The notes under the pieces are model-generated. The model saw only the letters and a program-made list of their open reading frames with translations, was not told the origin of the DNA and searched no databases. From positions 1 through 64,000 of the forward strand of contig JAQDQK010000017.1 of NCBI GenBank assembly GCA_027658995.1: 64,000 nt of DNA, read 5' to 3'. The position numbers and the translations under genes were made by a program. Below, one piece after another: positions 53,006-62,957 of this stretch (the first letter of the stretch is position 1; the number at the start of each line of letters is the position of its first letter). This stretch comes from Propionibacteriaceae bacterium AM104-82. GTDB lineage: Bacteria > Actinomycetota > Actinomycetes > Propionibacteriales > Propionibacteriaceae.

Positions 53006-54481
53006 GTGTCATTCCCAGGCAGGCGCCGACGGCGCGAGCGGCGCCCCGACCCGCCACAGATCGACTTCACCTTCGAGCCCGTGCAGCCCGAGGCCGACGA
53101 GGCACGCCCCCAGCCCAGGCGGTCCGCCGACCGCGACCTGATGCTGCGCGAGGGGCCCCGCTTCGTCCGCGTCCCCGCCTCAAGGACGACCGCGGCTCTC
53201 ACCGTCGCGGAACACATCGTGCTGACCGTCATCGCCGGCTCGGTGGCCACCGGCGTGGCCGCACTCGCGCTTGGGTTCGCGCTCGACGAGCGGCTCATCG
53301 TGCTGCCCGCGAGCTGGGGCCAGCTCGACTGGTTCGCCCGCAAGCTGATCCCCCTCCCGATGTTCGGTGCGATCGCGCTCGCCTCGGTCTACGGGTTGCT
53401 GCTGATCCTGCGCGGCGTCTCGACCGACGCCGACGTCCGCCGCTTCTGCGCGACCCCGGGTGACGCGATGCCCGTCGCCGCGCAGCGCGGCGAATGGGAG
53501 AAGGTCCGACAGCGCCTCGAGCACGCCGGATGGTCGACCCTCCTCTTCGGGGGGATCATGCTCCTGATCGGGTTGATCATGCTGCCGATGGACGACTCCG
53601 GTACGCGGCCCTACAGCCTCGGGTTGATCGGCATCTCCGCCGTCATCGCGCTTGTCGGCCTGCTTGCTGTGCGGTTCCTGCCTCACACGAAGGGCACCGA
53701 GTTCTACGTGCCCGACGGAGACTTCTCCGTCCTGACCGCCGCCGAGAAGCAGACGGCTCGCGTCATCAAGGCGCAACTGGCCGCGCGGAACGAGGAACCT
53801 CCAGAGACGCTGCCTGGGCGCTGGCCACGGATCGACGCCCTGGCCAACCGGCTGATGATGGCCGGGCTCTGGGCGGTCGGCGTGGCGTTCGTGTCGCTGC
53901 TGGGCGCCGTCATGCTGCGGCAGCCGTGCCGGTTCTGCGAGCCGCGCTTCTACGCAAGCCCCATCGAGGCCGCGCTCGCAGTGGTCTTCGGGATCGTCAC
54001 GGTGGCGACGGTGGCGGCTGTCGTCCTGCTGACGGTCGGGCCGCTGCTCGCGCTGATCTCCAGCCTCGGCACCACCCGGCTGGTGCGCGAGCAGTCCGTG
54101 CTACCCGGCATCGGGGAACTGCGGCCGAGCGACCAGGCGCTGCACCAACTGATGCATCAGCCGTCGGCGCTGCGCGGCCTCGGCACCGTGATCGGGATGT
54201 GGGGCTGCGCCTTCCTGTGGTTCTGGCTCTCCGCCGTCGTCGAGGCGGCCTACGGGCACGTGCCGTTCTCGGAGCACTCCTGGTCGTGGGCACTCGCGGT
54301 GGCGGTCGCACTGCTTGTCACCTCCGGCGTGGTCCTTATCAACGCGCGACGCGACAGCGAGGAGACCGAGGCGGCGGTGCGCGCCGCCTGGCCTGTCGTC
54401 GACCCGCCGAAGACGATCCTCACAACTTGGGCAGCAGGCCGAAAAAGGCGACCTCGTCGTCGCTCATCATCCGGGACCTGA
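53006..54481 (+). CDS. Polytopic membrane protein, tandem paralog 2
   Basis: The 491-residue paralog of the gene 10 bases upstream starts at GTG with a basic head (PGRRRRRERRPD). It repeats the shared landmarks GPRFVRVPAS, LPASWGQLDWFARKLIPL, DVRRFCATPGDAMP, EPPETLPGRWPRID, QPCRFCEPRFY (CxxC loop), TTRLVREQSVLPGIGELRPSD and GMWGCAFLWFWLSAVVEAAYGHVPF. Its basic C-terminal tail is encoded in a 62-base stretch that overlaps the convergent DUF779 gene, so the last 20 residues may be under dual constraint. Function is unknown. Confidence 0.7.
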   Translation: MSFPGRRRRRERRPDPPQIDFTFEPVQPEADEARPQPRRSADRDLMLREGPRFVRVPASRTTAALTVAEHIVLTVIAGSVATGVAALALGFALDERLIVLPASWGQLDWFARKLIPLPMFGAIALASVYGLLLILRGVSTDADVRRFCATPGDAMPVAAQRGEWEKVRQRLEHAGWSTLLFGGIMLLIGLIMLPMDDSGTRPYSLGLIGISAVIALVGLLAVRFLPHTKGTEFYVPDGDFSVLTAAEKQTARVIKAQLAARNEEPPETLPGRWPRIDALANRLMMAGLWAVGVAFVSLLGAVMLRQPCRFCEPRFYASPIEAALAVVFGIVTVATVAAVVLLTVGPLLALISSLGTTRLVREQSVLPGIGELRPSDQALHQLMHQPSALRGLGTVIGMWGCAFLWFWLSAVVEAAYGHVPFSEHSWSWALAVAVALLVTSGVVLINARRDSEETEAAVRAAWPVVDPPKTILTTWAAGRKRRPRRRSSSGT

Positions 54482-54809
54482 TCAGGAACCGGTTGCCGGT
54501 CGGCGCCTCGACGCTGAAGCCGGCGCCACGGCCCGGCACGACGTCGATCGTCAGGTGCGTGTACTTCCAGTAGTCGTACTGCGACTCCGACATGTAGACC
54601 TCGATGGGCTCGAGGCCGTCGACGCGCAGGGCGTCGAGCAGCACGTCGGATGGACCCGTCAGGAACATCCCGACGGGGTAACACATCGGCGAACTGCCGT
54701 CGCAGCAGCCGCCGGACTGATGGAACATCAAGGGTCCGTGCTGTGCCGTGAGGTCCTTCAGCAGGGACGCCGCCGCCTCGGTGACGTCGACACGGGTCGG
54801 TTCGCTCAT
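54420..54809 (-). CDS. DUF779 domain-containing protein
   Basis: The 129-residue protein has the DUF779 hallmark HGPLMFHQSGGCCDGSSPMCYPVG with three clustered cysteines (about residues 33-46), then VYMSESQYDYWKYTHLTIDVVPGRGAGFSVE. DUF779 genes regularly follow aldehyde dehydrogenases; the Cys cluster suggests metal or redox chemistry. The ATG at 54809 is preferred to one four codons upstream. It is the second gene of the ALDH operon and overlaps the convergent membrane protein gene by 62 bases. Confidence 0.85.
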   Translation of the reverse strand: MSEPTRVDVTEAAASLLKDLTAQHGPLMFHQSGGCCDGSSPMCYPVGMFLTGPSDVLLDALRVDGLEPIEVYMSESQYDYWKYTHLTIDVVPGRGAGFSVEAPTGNRFLIRSRMMSDDEVAFFGLLPKL

Positions 54810-54833
54810 GGCTCTCCTCAACGAGAAGGTGAG

Positions 54834-54899
54834 GAGGGCGAGGGAAACCGGGATCCCTCGCCCTCCGGGTCTGGCTCGGGAAGGGGGGACACCCGAGCC
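54834..54899 (-). promoter_or_regulatory. Two strong intercistronic hairpins between ALDH and DUF779 genes
   Basis: GAGGGCGAGGG (54834-54844) with CCCTCGCCCTC (54855-54865) gives a perfect 11-bp stem. GGCTCGGG (54873-54880) with CCCGAGCC (54892-54899) gives an 8-bp stem. Both lie in the 96-base gap inside the presumed operon. They may attenuate or protect the transcript so that ALDH outnumbers DUF779. Confidence 0.6.
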
Positions 54900-54905
54900 G
54901 GTCTG

Positions 54906-56462
<1,557 letters not shown>

Positions 56463-56561
56463 AGCGGGTGTCTCCTTTGACTTGTGCGTCGCGCTCCCGG
56501 TGGGGACGACCAAGTCGTCCCCGGCGACGATGTGGCAACGCTAGTCAGGAGAAGGTTGCAA

Positions 56562-57875
56562 CTAGGTTGCGTCGAGCCTCTCGACGCGGGCGAGGACGCC
56601 TGCACGCTTGGGCGACTTGGCGGGCAGTTGTTCGAGGATCAGCATCAGCAGTTCCCGGTCGTCGGCGCCCGCCTCGGTGTCGGCGAAGGCCAGCAGCACG
56701 TCGGGGCTCGCCTCGGCCATCAGGGCCTCGCGCAACGTCGCCCGGACGGTGTCGCGGAACTCGGTGACGCCGGTGGCGTCCGATTCGGGCAGCACGTCGC
56801 CGCGGTAGGCGGCGAGCGCGACGCGGTGCGCTCCCCTGTCGAGCAGGCCGAGGACGCCGTGCGCGTCGGTGGTCATGGTGCCGACCAGGCGGTACGGACG
56901 CGAGGCGAGGTCGATGTCGGAGGTCGCCCGGCGTAGCGCCTTGCGGAGCCGGACGATCTCGGGTCGCAGCGTCGCGGGGTCGGCGCCCTCGCCGTAGACC
57001 AGTTCGGCGAGCCGCTCGGCGGACAGGCCGGCCGGGTTCAGCCTGAGCAACAGCAGGATCTCGGCGTGGCGCCGTCCGAACTCGACGACCGAGGCGCCGT
57101 CGTCGCCCTGCAGTTCGAGCGCCGCGCGCTGCCTGCCGAGCACCTGGAGGGTCGCCTGGTTGACGCGTCGCCTGCGCTGGGGTCGGTGCTGCGGGGTAGC
57201 CTCCCTGGCGCGCAACCGTGAGATCAGGAGTTCGGACTCGACGGCGCGCGCGGTCGCGTCGACGAGGAGTTGCGCCTGCGGGGTGATCGCCTGGGTGCCG
57301 CCGGTGATGTCGATGACGCCGATGACGCGCCGGGTCTCCGGATCGCGGACGGGGGCGGCGGTGCATGACCAGGGCGCGACGCGCAGGTTGAAGTGTTCGG
57401 CGCCGTGGATCTGGACGGAGCGGCCCAGTTCGATCGCGGTGCCGGGCGCCGAGGTGCCGACGGCGGCCTCCGACCAGTTGGCGCCCGCGACGAAGCCGAT
57501 GTCGCCGGTGCGGTTGCGGATCTCGCGGTCGCCCTCGACCCACAGCAGTCGCCCGGCCGCGTCGCCCACCGCGACGACGATGCCCGAGTCGCGCGAACCG
57601 CCCGGGAGCAGCAGGCCGCAGATCAGGTCGAGGGTCGAGGCGAGCGGATGGCCACGGAGGTACTCGTCGAGTTCGTCGCCGGTCAGGTCGACCGGGGGAA
57701 GCCCCTCGGCGCGGACGCTGCCCGCCATTGAGCGGCGCCACGACTCGCGCACCAGGGACCGGATGTCGTCGAGGGGACCGCCGTCGGGATCGTCGGTGAG
57801 GAGATGCTCCCGGGCGCGCTCGATCCGGCGACGCGTCTGGGCCGCGTCACGATCCTCTGACCAGGGCGACGACAA
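56562..57875 (-). CDS. GAF-domain transcriptional regulator of the aldehyde dehydrogenase
   Basis: The 437-residue protein starts with LVRESWRRSMAGSVRAEGLPPVDLT, typical of AcoR/acetoin-type activator N-termini. A GAF sensor domain follows (GDIGFVAGANWSEAAVGTSAPGTAIELGRSVQIHGAEHFN, VIGVIDITGG). A C-terminal winged-helix-like region contains FGRRHAEILLLLRLNPAGLSAERLAELVYGEGADPATLRPEIVRLRKAL. No AAA+ or Fis domain is present. It is a likely activator of the downstream ALDH-DUF779 genes. TTG at 57875 with GGAG five bases upstream is the preferred start; a longer TTG start at 57932 is possible. Confidence 0.78.
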   Translation of the reverse strand: MSSPWSEDRDAAQTRRRIERAREHLLTDDPDGGPLDDIRSLVRESWRRSMAGSVRAEGLPPVDLTGDELDEYLRGHPLASTLDLICGLLLPGGSRDSGIVVAVGDAAGRLLWVEGDREIRNRTGDIGFVAGANWSEAAVGTSAPGTAIELGRSVQIHGAEHFNLRVAPWSCTAAPVRDPETRRVIGVIDITGGTQAITPQAQLLVDATARAVESELLISRLRAREATPQHRPQRRRRVNQATLQVLGRQRAALELQGDDGASVVEFGRRHAEILLLLRLNPAGLSAERLAELVYGEGADPATLRPEIVRLRKALRRATSDIDLASRPYRLVGTMTTDAHGVLGLLDRGAHRVALAAYRGDVLPESDATGVTEFRDTVRATLREALMAEASPDVLLAFADTEAGADDRELLMLILEQLPAKSPKRAGVLARVERLDAT

Positions 57876-57943
57876 GAGGGCTCCGTTCCCGGGTGGAGCT
57901 GGGAGGTTCAGTCTAAGTCGACGGCACCGCAATGCAAGGGCTT

Positions 57944-58500
57944 GTCAGTCGACCACCGCTGGGTGAGCCATGAGGACCACCGCTGGGTGAGCCATGAGGG
58001 ACGCGGAGCGGACCTCATCGGTCGAAGCCTCTCGATGATCCACGCAGACCCAGACACCGCCCCGCCTCCCGACGGAGGACCGGAACAGACCCAGCGAAAC
58101 CTCACCAGGTTTCGACCGATGCCCCGCTGGGTGAGCCATGAGGGACGCGGAGCGGACCTCATCGGTCGAAGCCTCTCGACGATCCACGCAGACCCAGACA
58201 CGGCCCCGCCTCCCGACGGAGGCTGGAACAGACCCAGCGAACGTCACCAGGTTTCGACCGATGTCGACCGCTCCGCGCTCGACATGGCTCAACCAACACC
58301 GCTGGGTGAGCCATGAGGGACGCGCAGCGGACCTCATCGGTCGAAGCCTCTCGGCGGTGCGCGCAGACCCAGACGCAACCCTGACGAGGGACAGGAACAG
58401 ACCCAGCAGAGCCGGGAACAGACCCCGTCGACGTCACCAGGTTTCGACCGATGTCGACCGCTCCGCGTTCGACATGGCTCAACCAGCGACTCAACCGGCG
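57944..58500. repeat. Repeat family B array 2 with covarying hairpins
   Basis: This gap of about 550 bases has no gene. Inverted units beginning GCTGGGTGAGCCATGAGGG start near 57982, 58126 and 58301. Direct units beginning AGGTTTCGACCGATG lie near 58107, 58250 and 58439. Stems around the conserved CGCTCCGCG core vary together: ATGAGG (57994-57999) with CCTCAT (58013-58018); ATGTCGA (58261-58267) with TCGACAT (58279-58285); ATGTCGA (58451-58457) with TCGACAT (58469-58475). Linkers carry repeated CGCAGACCCAGACAC and GGAACAGACCCAGC segments. Confidence 0.85.
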
Positions 58501-58524
58501 TGTCACCAGGGGCGTTATCTGATG

Positions 58525-58551
58525 GTTACACGCGTAATTGACGCGTGTAAC
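58525..58551. promoter_or_regulatory. 11-bp inverted repeat operator overlapping the LacI-regulator promoter
   Basis: GTTACACGCGT (58525-58535) and ACGCGTGTAAC (58541-58551) are perfect arms with an AATTG spacer. TTGACG (58538-58543) is a near-consensus -35, followed by exactly 17 bases and the -10 TATTCT (58561-58566). The -10 ends six bases before the ATG at 58573. Binding would block the -35, fitting autorepression by the LacI-type protein. Confidence 0.8.
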
Positions 58552-58572
58552 TAGATGGCATATTCTCGAGTC

Positions 58573-59556
58573 ATGGCAACATCGGCGTCGCAGTCCCCGA
58601 GCTCCCCCCGACCCGCCACCAGCGCGGACGTCGCGAAGCGTGCCGGCGTCTCCCGCGCCACCGTCAGTTACATCCTCAACGACAAGCCGGGCCACACCTT
58701 CACCCCGGAGACCCGGGCTGCCGTGCTGCAGGCCGCGCACGACCTGGCCTACCAGCCCAACATCGCCGCCCGCTCGCTCGTCGGAGGCGCCGGCCCCATC
58801 GTGATGGTGATGTCGCACCTCCCCCACAACGAGATGACGAGCGCCGCCGTGGCGACCATGTCCAGGGAGTTCGCATCGCGCGGCGTCCTGACGACCGTGC
58901 TGCAGGTCTCCAGCGAGCTCGACTCGAGCGTCGAGGCCATCACCGCCCTCAACCCCCGCGCCGCGATCCTCGCCTTCCCCGCCGCGGGCGAACTGGGCGA
59001 CCGGATCCGTCAGGCCGGCGTCGAGGTGATCGGCTTCACGCAGGAGGACGGCGAATTCTCCACGAGCCGCATCCAGGTGACCACCCTCGCCGACCGCGGA
59101 CACACCCGGCTCGCCTTCGCCGACGTCGTCGACTCGGGCAGCTTCGGCGTCCTGCCACGCAGGGCCGAGTTCGCGGAGGCCTGCACCGAACGCGGCCTTG
59201 ACGGCTCGCTCGCCGCCGAGTTCGCCCGAGACGGCGTGGGCGCGGCCGACATCATCGCGGGCTGGCACCGCGACGGCGTGACCGCCGTGTGCGCATACAA
59301 CGACGAGATCGCGCTCGCGGTGCTGTTCGGCATCCGCGAGGCCGGCCTCTCCTGCCCCGGTGACATCGCGGTGATCGGCTGCGACGACATCCCGGCGGCT
59401 GCGGTGGCCTACCCTCCCCTGACGACCGTCGGCTTCGATGTCGACGGCGGCTCCTCCTGGATCGCCTCGGAGGTGCTGCACCGCCTCGGCCTCGCGGCCG
59501 AGCCTGAACCACCGGCGGGGGCCGTGTTCACCATCGTCGAGCGCGCTTCCGCCTGA
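58573..59556 (+). CDS. LacI-family transcriptional regulator
   Basis: The 327-residue protein has a LacI helix-turn-helix (TSADVAKRAGVSRATVSYILNDK, about residues 15-37) and the hinge ETRAAVLQAAHDLAYQPNIAARSL. A periplasmic-binding-like effector domain follows (GPIVMVMSHLPHNEMTSAAVATMSREFASRGV, VCAYNDEIALAVLFGIREAG, IAVIGCDDIPAAAVAYPPLTTV). It probably controls the downstream PAP2 and GH3 genes in response to a sugar. The ATG at 58573 fits a leaderless start; an in-frame ATG at 58555 lies upstream of the predicted -10. Confidence 0.9.
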   Translation: MATSASQSPSSPRPATSADVAKRAGVSRATVSYILNDKPGHTFTPETRAAVLQAAHDLAYQPNIAARSLVGGAGPIVMVMSHLPHNEMTSAAVATMSREFASRGVLTTVLQVSSELDSSVEAITALNPRAAILAFPAAGELGDRIRQAGVEVIGFTQEDGEFSTSRIQVTTLADRGHTRLAFADVVDSGSFGVLPRRAEFAEACTERGLDGSLAAEFARDGVGAADIIAGWHRDGVTAVCAYNDEIALAVLFGIREAGLSCPGDIAVIGCDDIPAAAVAYPPLTTVGFDVDGGSSWIASEVLHRLGLAAEPEPPAGAVFTIVERASA

Positions 59557-59617
59557 CCCCACCTTCCCCAACCGACACCACCGAGCCAACGACGGCTCGA
59601 CCCGGAAAGGACTCCCC

Positions 59618-60541
59618 ATGCCTCCTCAGCAGGGCGAAGCACGCCCAGAATCGACCTCGACGGCCCCCCGCAGGTCCGCCATCCTGCTCGCGTCCCTCCT
59701 GGCGACGCTGCTGCTGGTCGGCTCGATCTGGGACCTCGACATCTCCAAGGCGCTCTTCGACGAGGGCAGCGGATTCGGCGCGGCGCTTGCCGGGTTCGGC
59801 GAGTCCCCCGCCTGGTTGGCCCTCGTGGTCGCGGGCGTGCTCCTGGTCGTTGCCCGACGCCGCGACCACCGCCCGATCGGCGTCCTCCAGGTCGTCGCGG
59901 GCGCGGCGCTCGTCTCGCTCGGCGTGACCGCGGCGAGCCTGATGCCTGCGCGCTATCTCGACCTGAACCCGGCCATCCTGGTGGCCATCGGCCTTGCGAC
60001 CTGCGCGGCAGCGGGCTGGTTCGCAGTGTGGGCGGCGAAGGGTGCCGACCGGGCGGCGGCGGTGCGCGTCGCGTTGCTGCTGTTCGCCGTCGTGCTCGCC
60101 GAGATGATCCTCGTCAACGTCGTCAAGGTCGTCTGGGACCGGCCGCGGATGCGTTTCCTTGCCGAGCACGGCCCGGTCGCATTCCAGTCCTGGTTCGTGG
60201 TCGGCAACGACGCCCGCGAGGCCCTGATCGCCGCCGGGACCGACGGCGAGGAGTTCAAGTCCTTCCCGTCCGGCCACACCGCCAACGCCGCCACGCTGAT
60301 GCTTCTGACGCTGGTCGCCCAGTTGCGCGCGACCATGCGCAGGCACGCCGCCGCGCTGCTCTGGGTCGGTGCTGCGTGGGGCCTGCTCGTCGGCCTGTCG
60401 CGGGTCGTCGCGGGGGCGCACTTCGTCAGCGACATCACCATCGGCTTCACCATCACGTTCGCGCTCGTCCTTGTCGCCGTCCGGGCGACCAGGCGCAGCG
60501 CCATCGAAGAACCATCCATCCCGGAGAGGATCGCGGCATGA
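59618..60541 (+). CDS. PAP2-family membrane phosphatase
   Basis: The 307-residue integral membrane protein has the PAP2 phosphatase motifs KVVWDRPRM (last Pro of the canonical KX6RP is Met here), FPSGHTANA (catalytic His) and SRVVAGAHFVSD (SRx5HxxxD). Six hydrophobic segments are visible. Members dephosphorylate phosphatidic acid, undecaprenyl diphosphate or similar substrates at the membrane. Its stop overlaps the next GH3 gene's ATG (ATGA), so a sugar-linked role is possible but unproven. Confidence 0.85.
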   Translation: MPPQQGEARPESTSTAPRRSAILLASLLATLLLVGSIWDLDISKALFDEGSGFGAALAGFGESPAWLALVVAGVLLVVARRRDHRPIGVLQVVAGAALVSLGVTAASLMPARYLDLNPAILVAIGLATCAAAGWFAVWAAKGADRAAAVRVALLLFAVVLAEMILVNVVKVVWDRPRMRFLAEHGPVAFQSWFVVGNDAREALIAAGTDGEEFKSFPSGHTANAATLMLLTLVAQLRATMRRHAAALLWVGAAWGLLVGLSRVVAGAHFVSDITIGFTITFALVLVAVRATRRSAIEEPSIPERIAA

Positions 60542-62949
60542 CAGGCACGCTCAACCATCGGTCGATCATCGACCGACTCACCCTCGAGGAGAAGGCGGCG
60601 CTCACCTCCGGCGCCAACTTCTGGAACACCGAGTCGCTCGACCGGCTCGGCATCCCGTCCATGATGCTGACCGACGGGCCGCACGGGGTCCGCAAGCAGG
60701 GCGGCAAGGCCGACCATCTGGGGCTGAACAAGTCGATCCCCGCGACCTGCTTCCCCACCGCCGCGACCCTGGCCAACAGTTGGGACGTCGACCTCCTCGA
60801 GGAGGTGGGGGACGCACTGGGCGCCGAGGCAGCCGCGGAGGACGTCAGCGTGCTGCTCGGCCCCGGCCTCAACATCAAGCGCAACCCGCTCGCGGGCCGT
60901 AACTTCGAGTACTTCTCGGAGGATCCGCTGCTGTCGGGCACCCTTGCGGCCGCGTTCATCCGCGGCGTGCAGGGGCGTGGCGTGGCGGCCTGCCCTAAGC
61001 ACTTCGCAGTCAACTCGCAGGAGACCCATCGGATGAGCGTCGACGAGATCGTCGACACCCGCGCGCTGCACGAGATCTTCCTCGAGGGCTTCCGGTTGGC
61101 CGTCACCCAGGGCCGACCGCGCACCATCATGAGTTCCTACAACCGCGTCAACGGCACGTTCGCGCACGAGAACGACTACCTCCTCACCGAGGTGCTGCGC
61201 GATAGGTGGGGCTTCGACGGCATGGTCGTCTCCGACTGGGGCGGCTGTAACGACCGGGTCGCGTCCATCGCGGCGGGAGGCTCACTCGAGATGCCGTCGG
61301 CCGACGGGGTGACCGACCGCGAGGTCGTCGACGCCGTCACCTCCGGTCGCCTGGACGAAGAGACCCTCGACCGCCGCGTCGACGAGGTGCTCTCCGTCGT
61401 GTTCGGCACCCGGGACGCGATCGCCGCCGACGGACGGGCCCCGCTTACCCAGGACGCCGCGCACGCACGGGCCGTCGACGCCGCAAGGCGCGCCATCGTG
61501 CTGCTCAAGAACGACGGGGCGCTGCCGCTCGACGGGGAACGCCTCGCAGTGATCGGCGACTTCGCCGAGGCGCCGCGCTACCAGGGAGCGGGCAGTTCGC
61601 TGGTCAACCCGACCCGGCTGAGCTCGGCGCTGACCGAACTGCGTCGCCGCCGCGACGTGGTCGGCTATGAGCCGGGCTTCGCGCGTCTCGGGGCCGCCTC
61701 CCCGAAGAGGCTCGCCCGCGCCGTCAGGCTCGCGAAGCGCGCCGACGTTGTCGTGGTGTTCCTCGGCCTGAGCGAGGCGGCAGAGACCGAGGGCCTCGAC
61801 CGCAGACACCTGCGACTGCCGGAGAACCAACTCGACCTGATGCGCGAGCTGATGGCCCTCGAGCGTCGGATCGTCGTGGTGCTCTCCGGCGGGGCACCCG
61901 TCGAACTGCCGTTCGCCGACGACGTCGACGCCATCGTGCACGGCTACCTGGGCGGCCAGGGTGGCGGCGAGGCGATCGTCGACGTGCTGACCGGCGCCGT
62001 CAACCCCTCCGGGAAGCTGGCCGAGAGCTACCCGATCCGTTACGGCGACGTGGCGTCGGCCGCCTACTACGCACGCGGCGAGGCGACGGCGGAGCACCGC
62101 GACTCGATCTTCATCGGCTACCGCTACTACGACACCCTCGGCAAACCGGTCCAGTACCCCTTCGGCCACGGCCTCAGCTACACGCGGTTCGACTACTCGG
62201 ACCTGGAGGCCACCCCGGAGTCGGCCACCGTGACCGTCACCAATACGGGCGACGTCGCGGGGGCGGAGATCGTGCAGGTCTACGTCGCGGCAGCGGAGGG
62301 TGGCTTCCGCGCCGCGAAGGAACTGGCCGGGTTCACCAAGATCGACCTGGCCCCCGGAGAGTCGCGCAGGGTGGCGATCGCGCTGCGCGAGCATGCCTTC
62401 GACTACTTCAACGTCGACCTCGACCGGTTCGTCACCGAGGGAGGCGAGCGGGAGATCATCGTCGGGTCGTCGTCGCGCGACCCGCGGCTCAGCACCACCG
62501 TGCACCTGGACGGCGACGACGTCGCGTTCCCGTACGTCGAGGCGGACCTGCCCAACTACCACTCGGGCGAGGTGAAGGCCGTCACGTCCGAGGAGTTCAG
62601 CTCGCTGCTCGGCCGGCCGCTGCCCGACCCCGACTGGGACAGGTCCGCCGACCTCGGCTACAACGACATCCTCGCCCAGGCTGGCGACCGCCGCGGCCTC
62701 GGCCGCCTGCTGGTCGGGGCGATCACCCTGACCCGCCGGGTCCTGATGCGGGCCAACAAGCCCATCGAGGCCAACTACACCCACTTCGTCCTTGACCTTC
62801 CGTTCCGCAGCGTCTCGCGGATGTCGGGGGGTCGGGTGAACCCGCCGATGCTCGACGCCCTGCTTGCGGCGATCAACGGCCATCCGGTGAAGGGGCTGCG
62901 TCGCCTCATCGCCGCCAACCGCGACCGTCGTCGCACCGACCACAACTGA
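60538..62949 (+). CDS. Glycoside hydrolase family 3 beta-glucosidase
   Basis: The 803-residue enzyme hydrolyses beta-linked glucosides. The N-terminal GH3 barrel has MMLTDGPHGVRKQ, KHFAVNSQETHRMSVDE, IMSSYNRVNGTFAHEN and the nucleophile MVVSDWGG (Asp near residue 232). The GH3 C-terminal domain follows (AIVLLKNDGALPLDGERLAVIGDFAEAPRYQGAGSSLVNP), then a fibronectin-III-like domain (VTVTNTGDVAGAEIVQVYVA). The last 110 residues, helical and basic, extend past the usual end. There is no signal peptide, so it acts inside the cell. It is coupled to the PAP2 gene by ATGA. Confidence 0.93.
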   Translation: MTGTLNHRSIIDRLTLEEKAALTSGANFWNTESLDRLGIPSMMLTDGPHGVRKQGGKADHLGLNKSIPATCFPTAATLANSWDVDLLEEVGDALGAEAAAEDVSVLLGPGLNIKRNPLAGRNFEYFSEDPLLSGTLAAAFIRGVQGRGVAACPKHFAVNSQETHRMSVDEIVDTRALHEIFLEGFRLAVTQGRPRTIMSSYNRVNGTFAHENDYLLTEVLRDRWGFDGMVVSDWGGCNDRVASIAAGGSLEMPSADGVTDREVVDAVTSGRLDEETLDRRVDEVLSVVFGTRDAIAADGRAPLTQDAAHARAVDAARRAIVLLKNDGALPLDGERLAVIGDFAEAPRYQGAGSSLVNPTRLSSALTELRRRRDVVGYEPGFARLGAASPKRLARAVRLAKRADVVVVFLGLSEAAETEGLDRRHLRLPENQLDLMRELMALERRIVVVLSGGAPVELPFADDVDAIVHGYLGGQGGGEAIVDVLTGAVNPSGKLAESYPIRYGDVASAAYYARGEATAEHRDSIFIGYRYYDTLGKPVQYPFGHGLSYTRFDYSDLEATPESATVTVTNTGDVAGAEIVQVYVAAAEGGFRAAKELAGFTKIDLAPGESRRVAIALREHAFDYFNVDLDRFVTEGGEREIIVGSSSRDPRLSTTVHLDGDDVAFPYVEADLPNYHSGEVKAVTSEEFSSLLGRPLPDPDWDRSADLGYNDILAQAGDRRGLGRLLVGAITLTRRVLMRANKPIEANYTHFVLDLPFRSVSRMSGGRVNPPMLDALLAAINGHPVKGLRRLIAANRDRRRTDHN

Positions 62950-62957
62950 GGAAGCAC

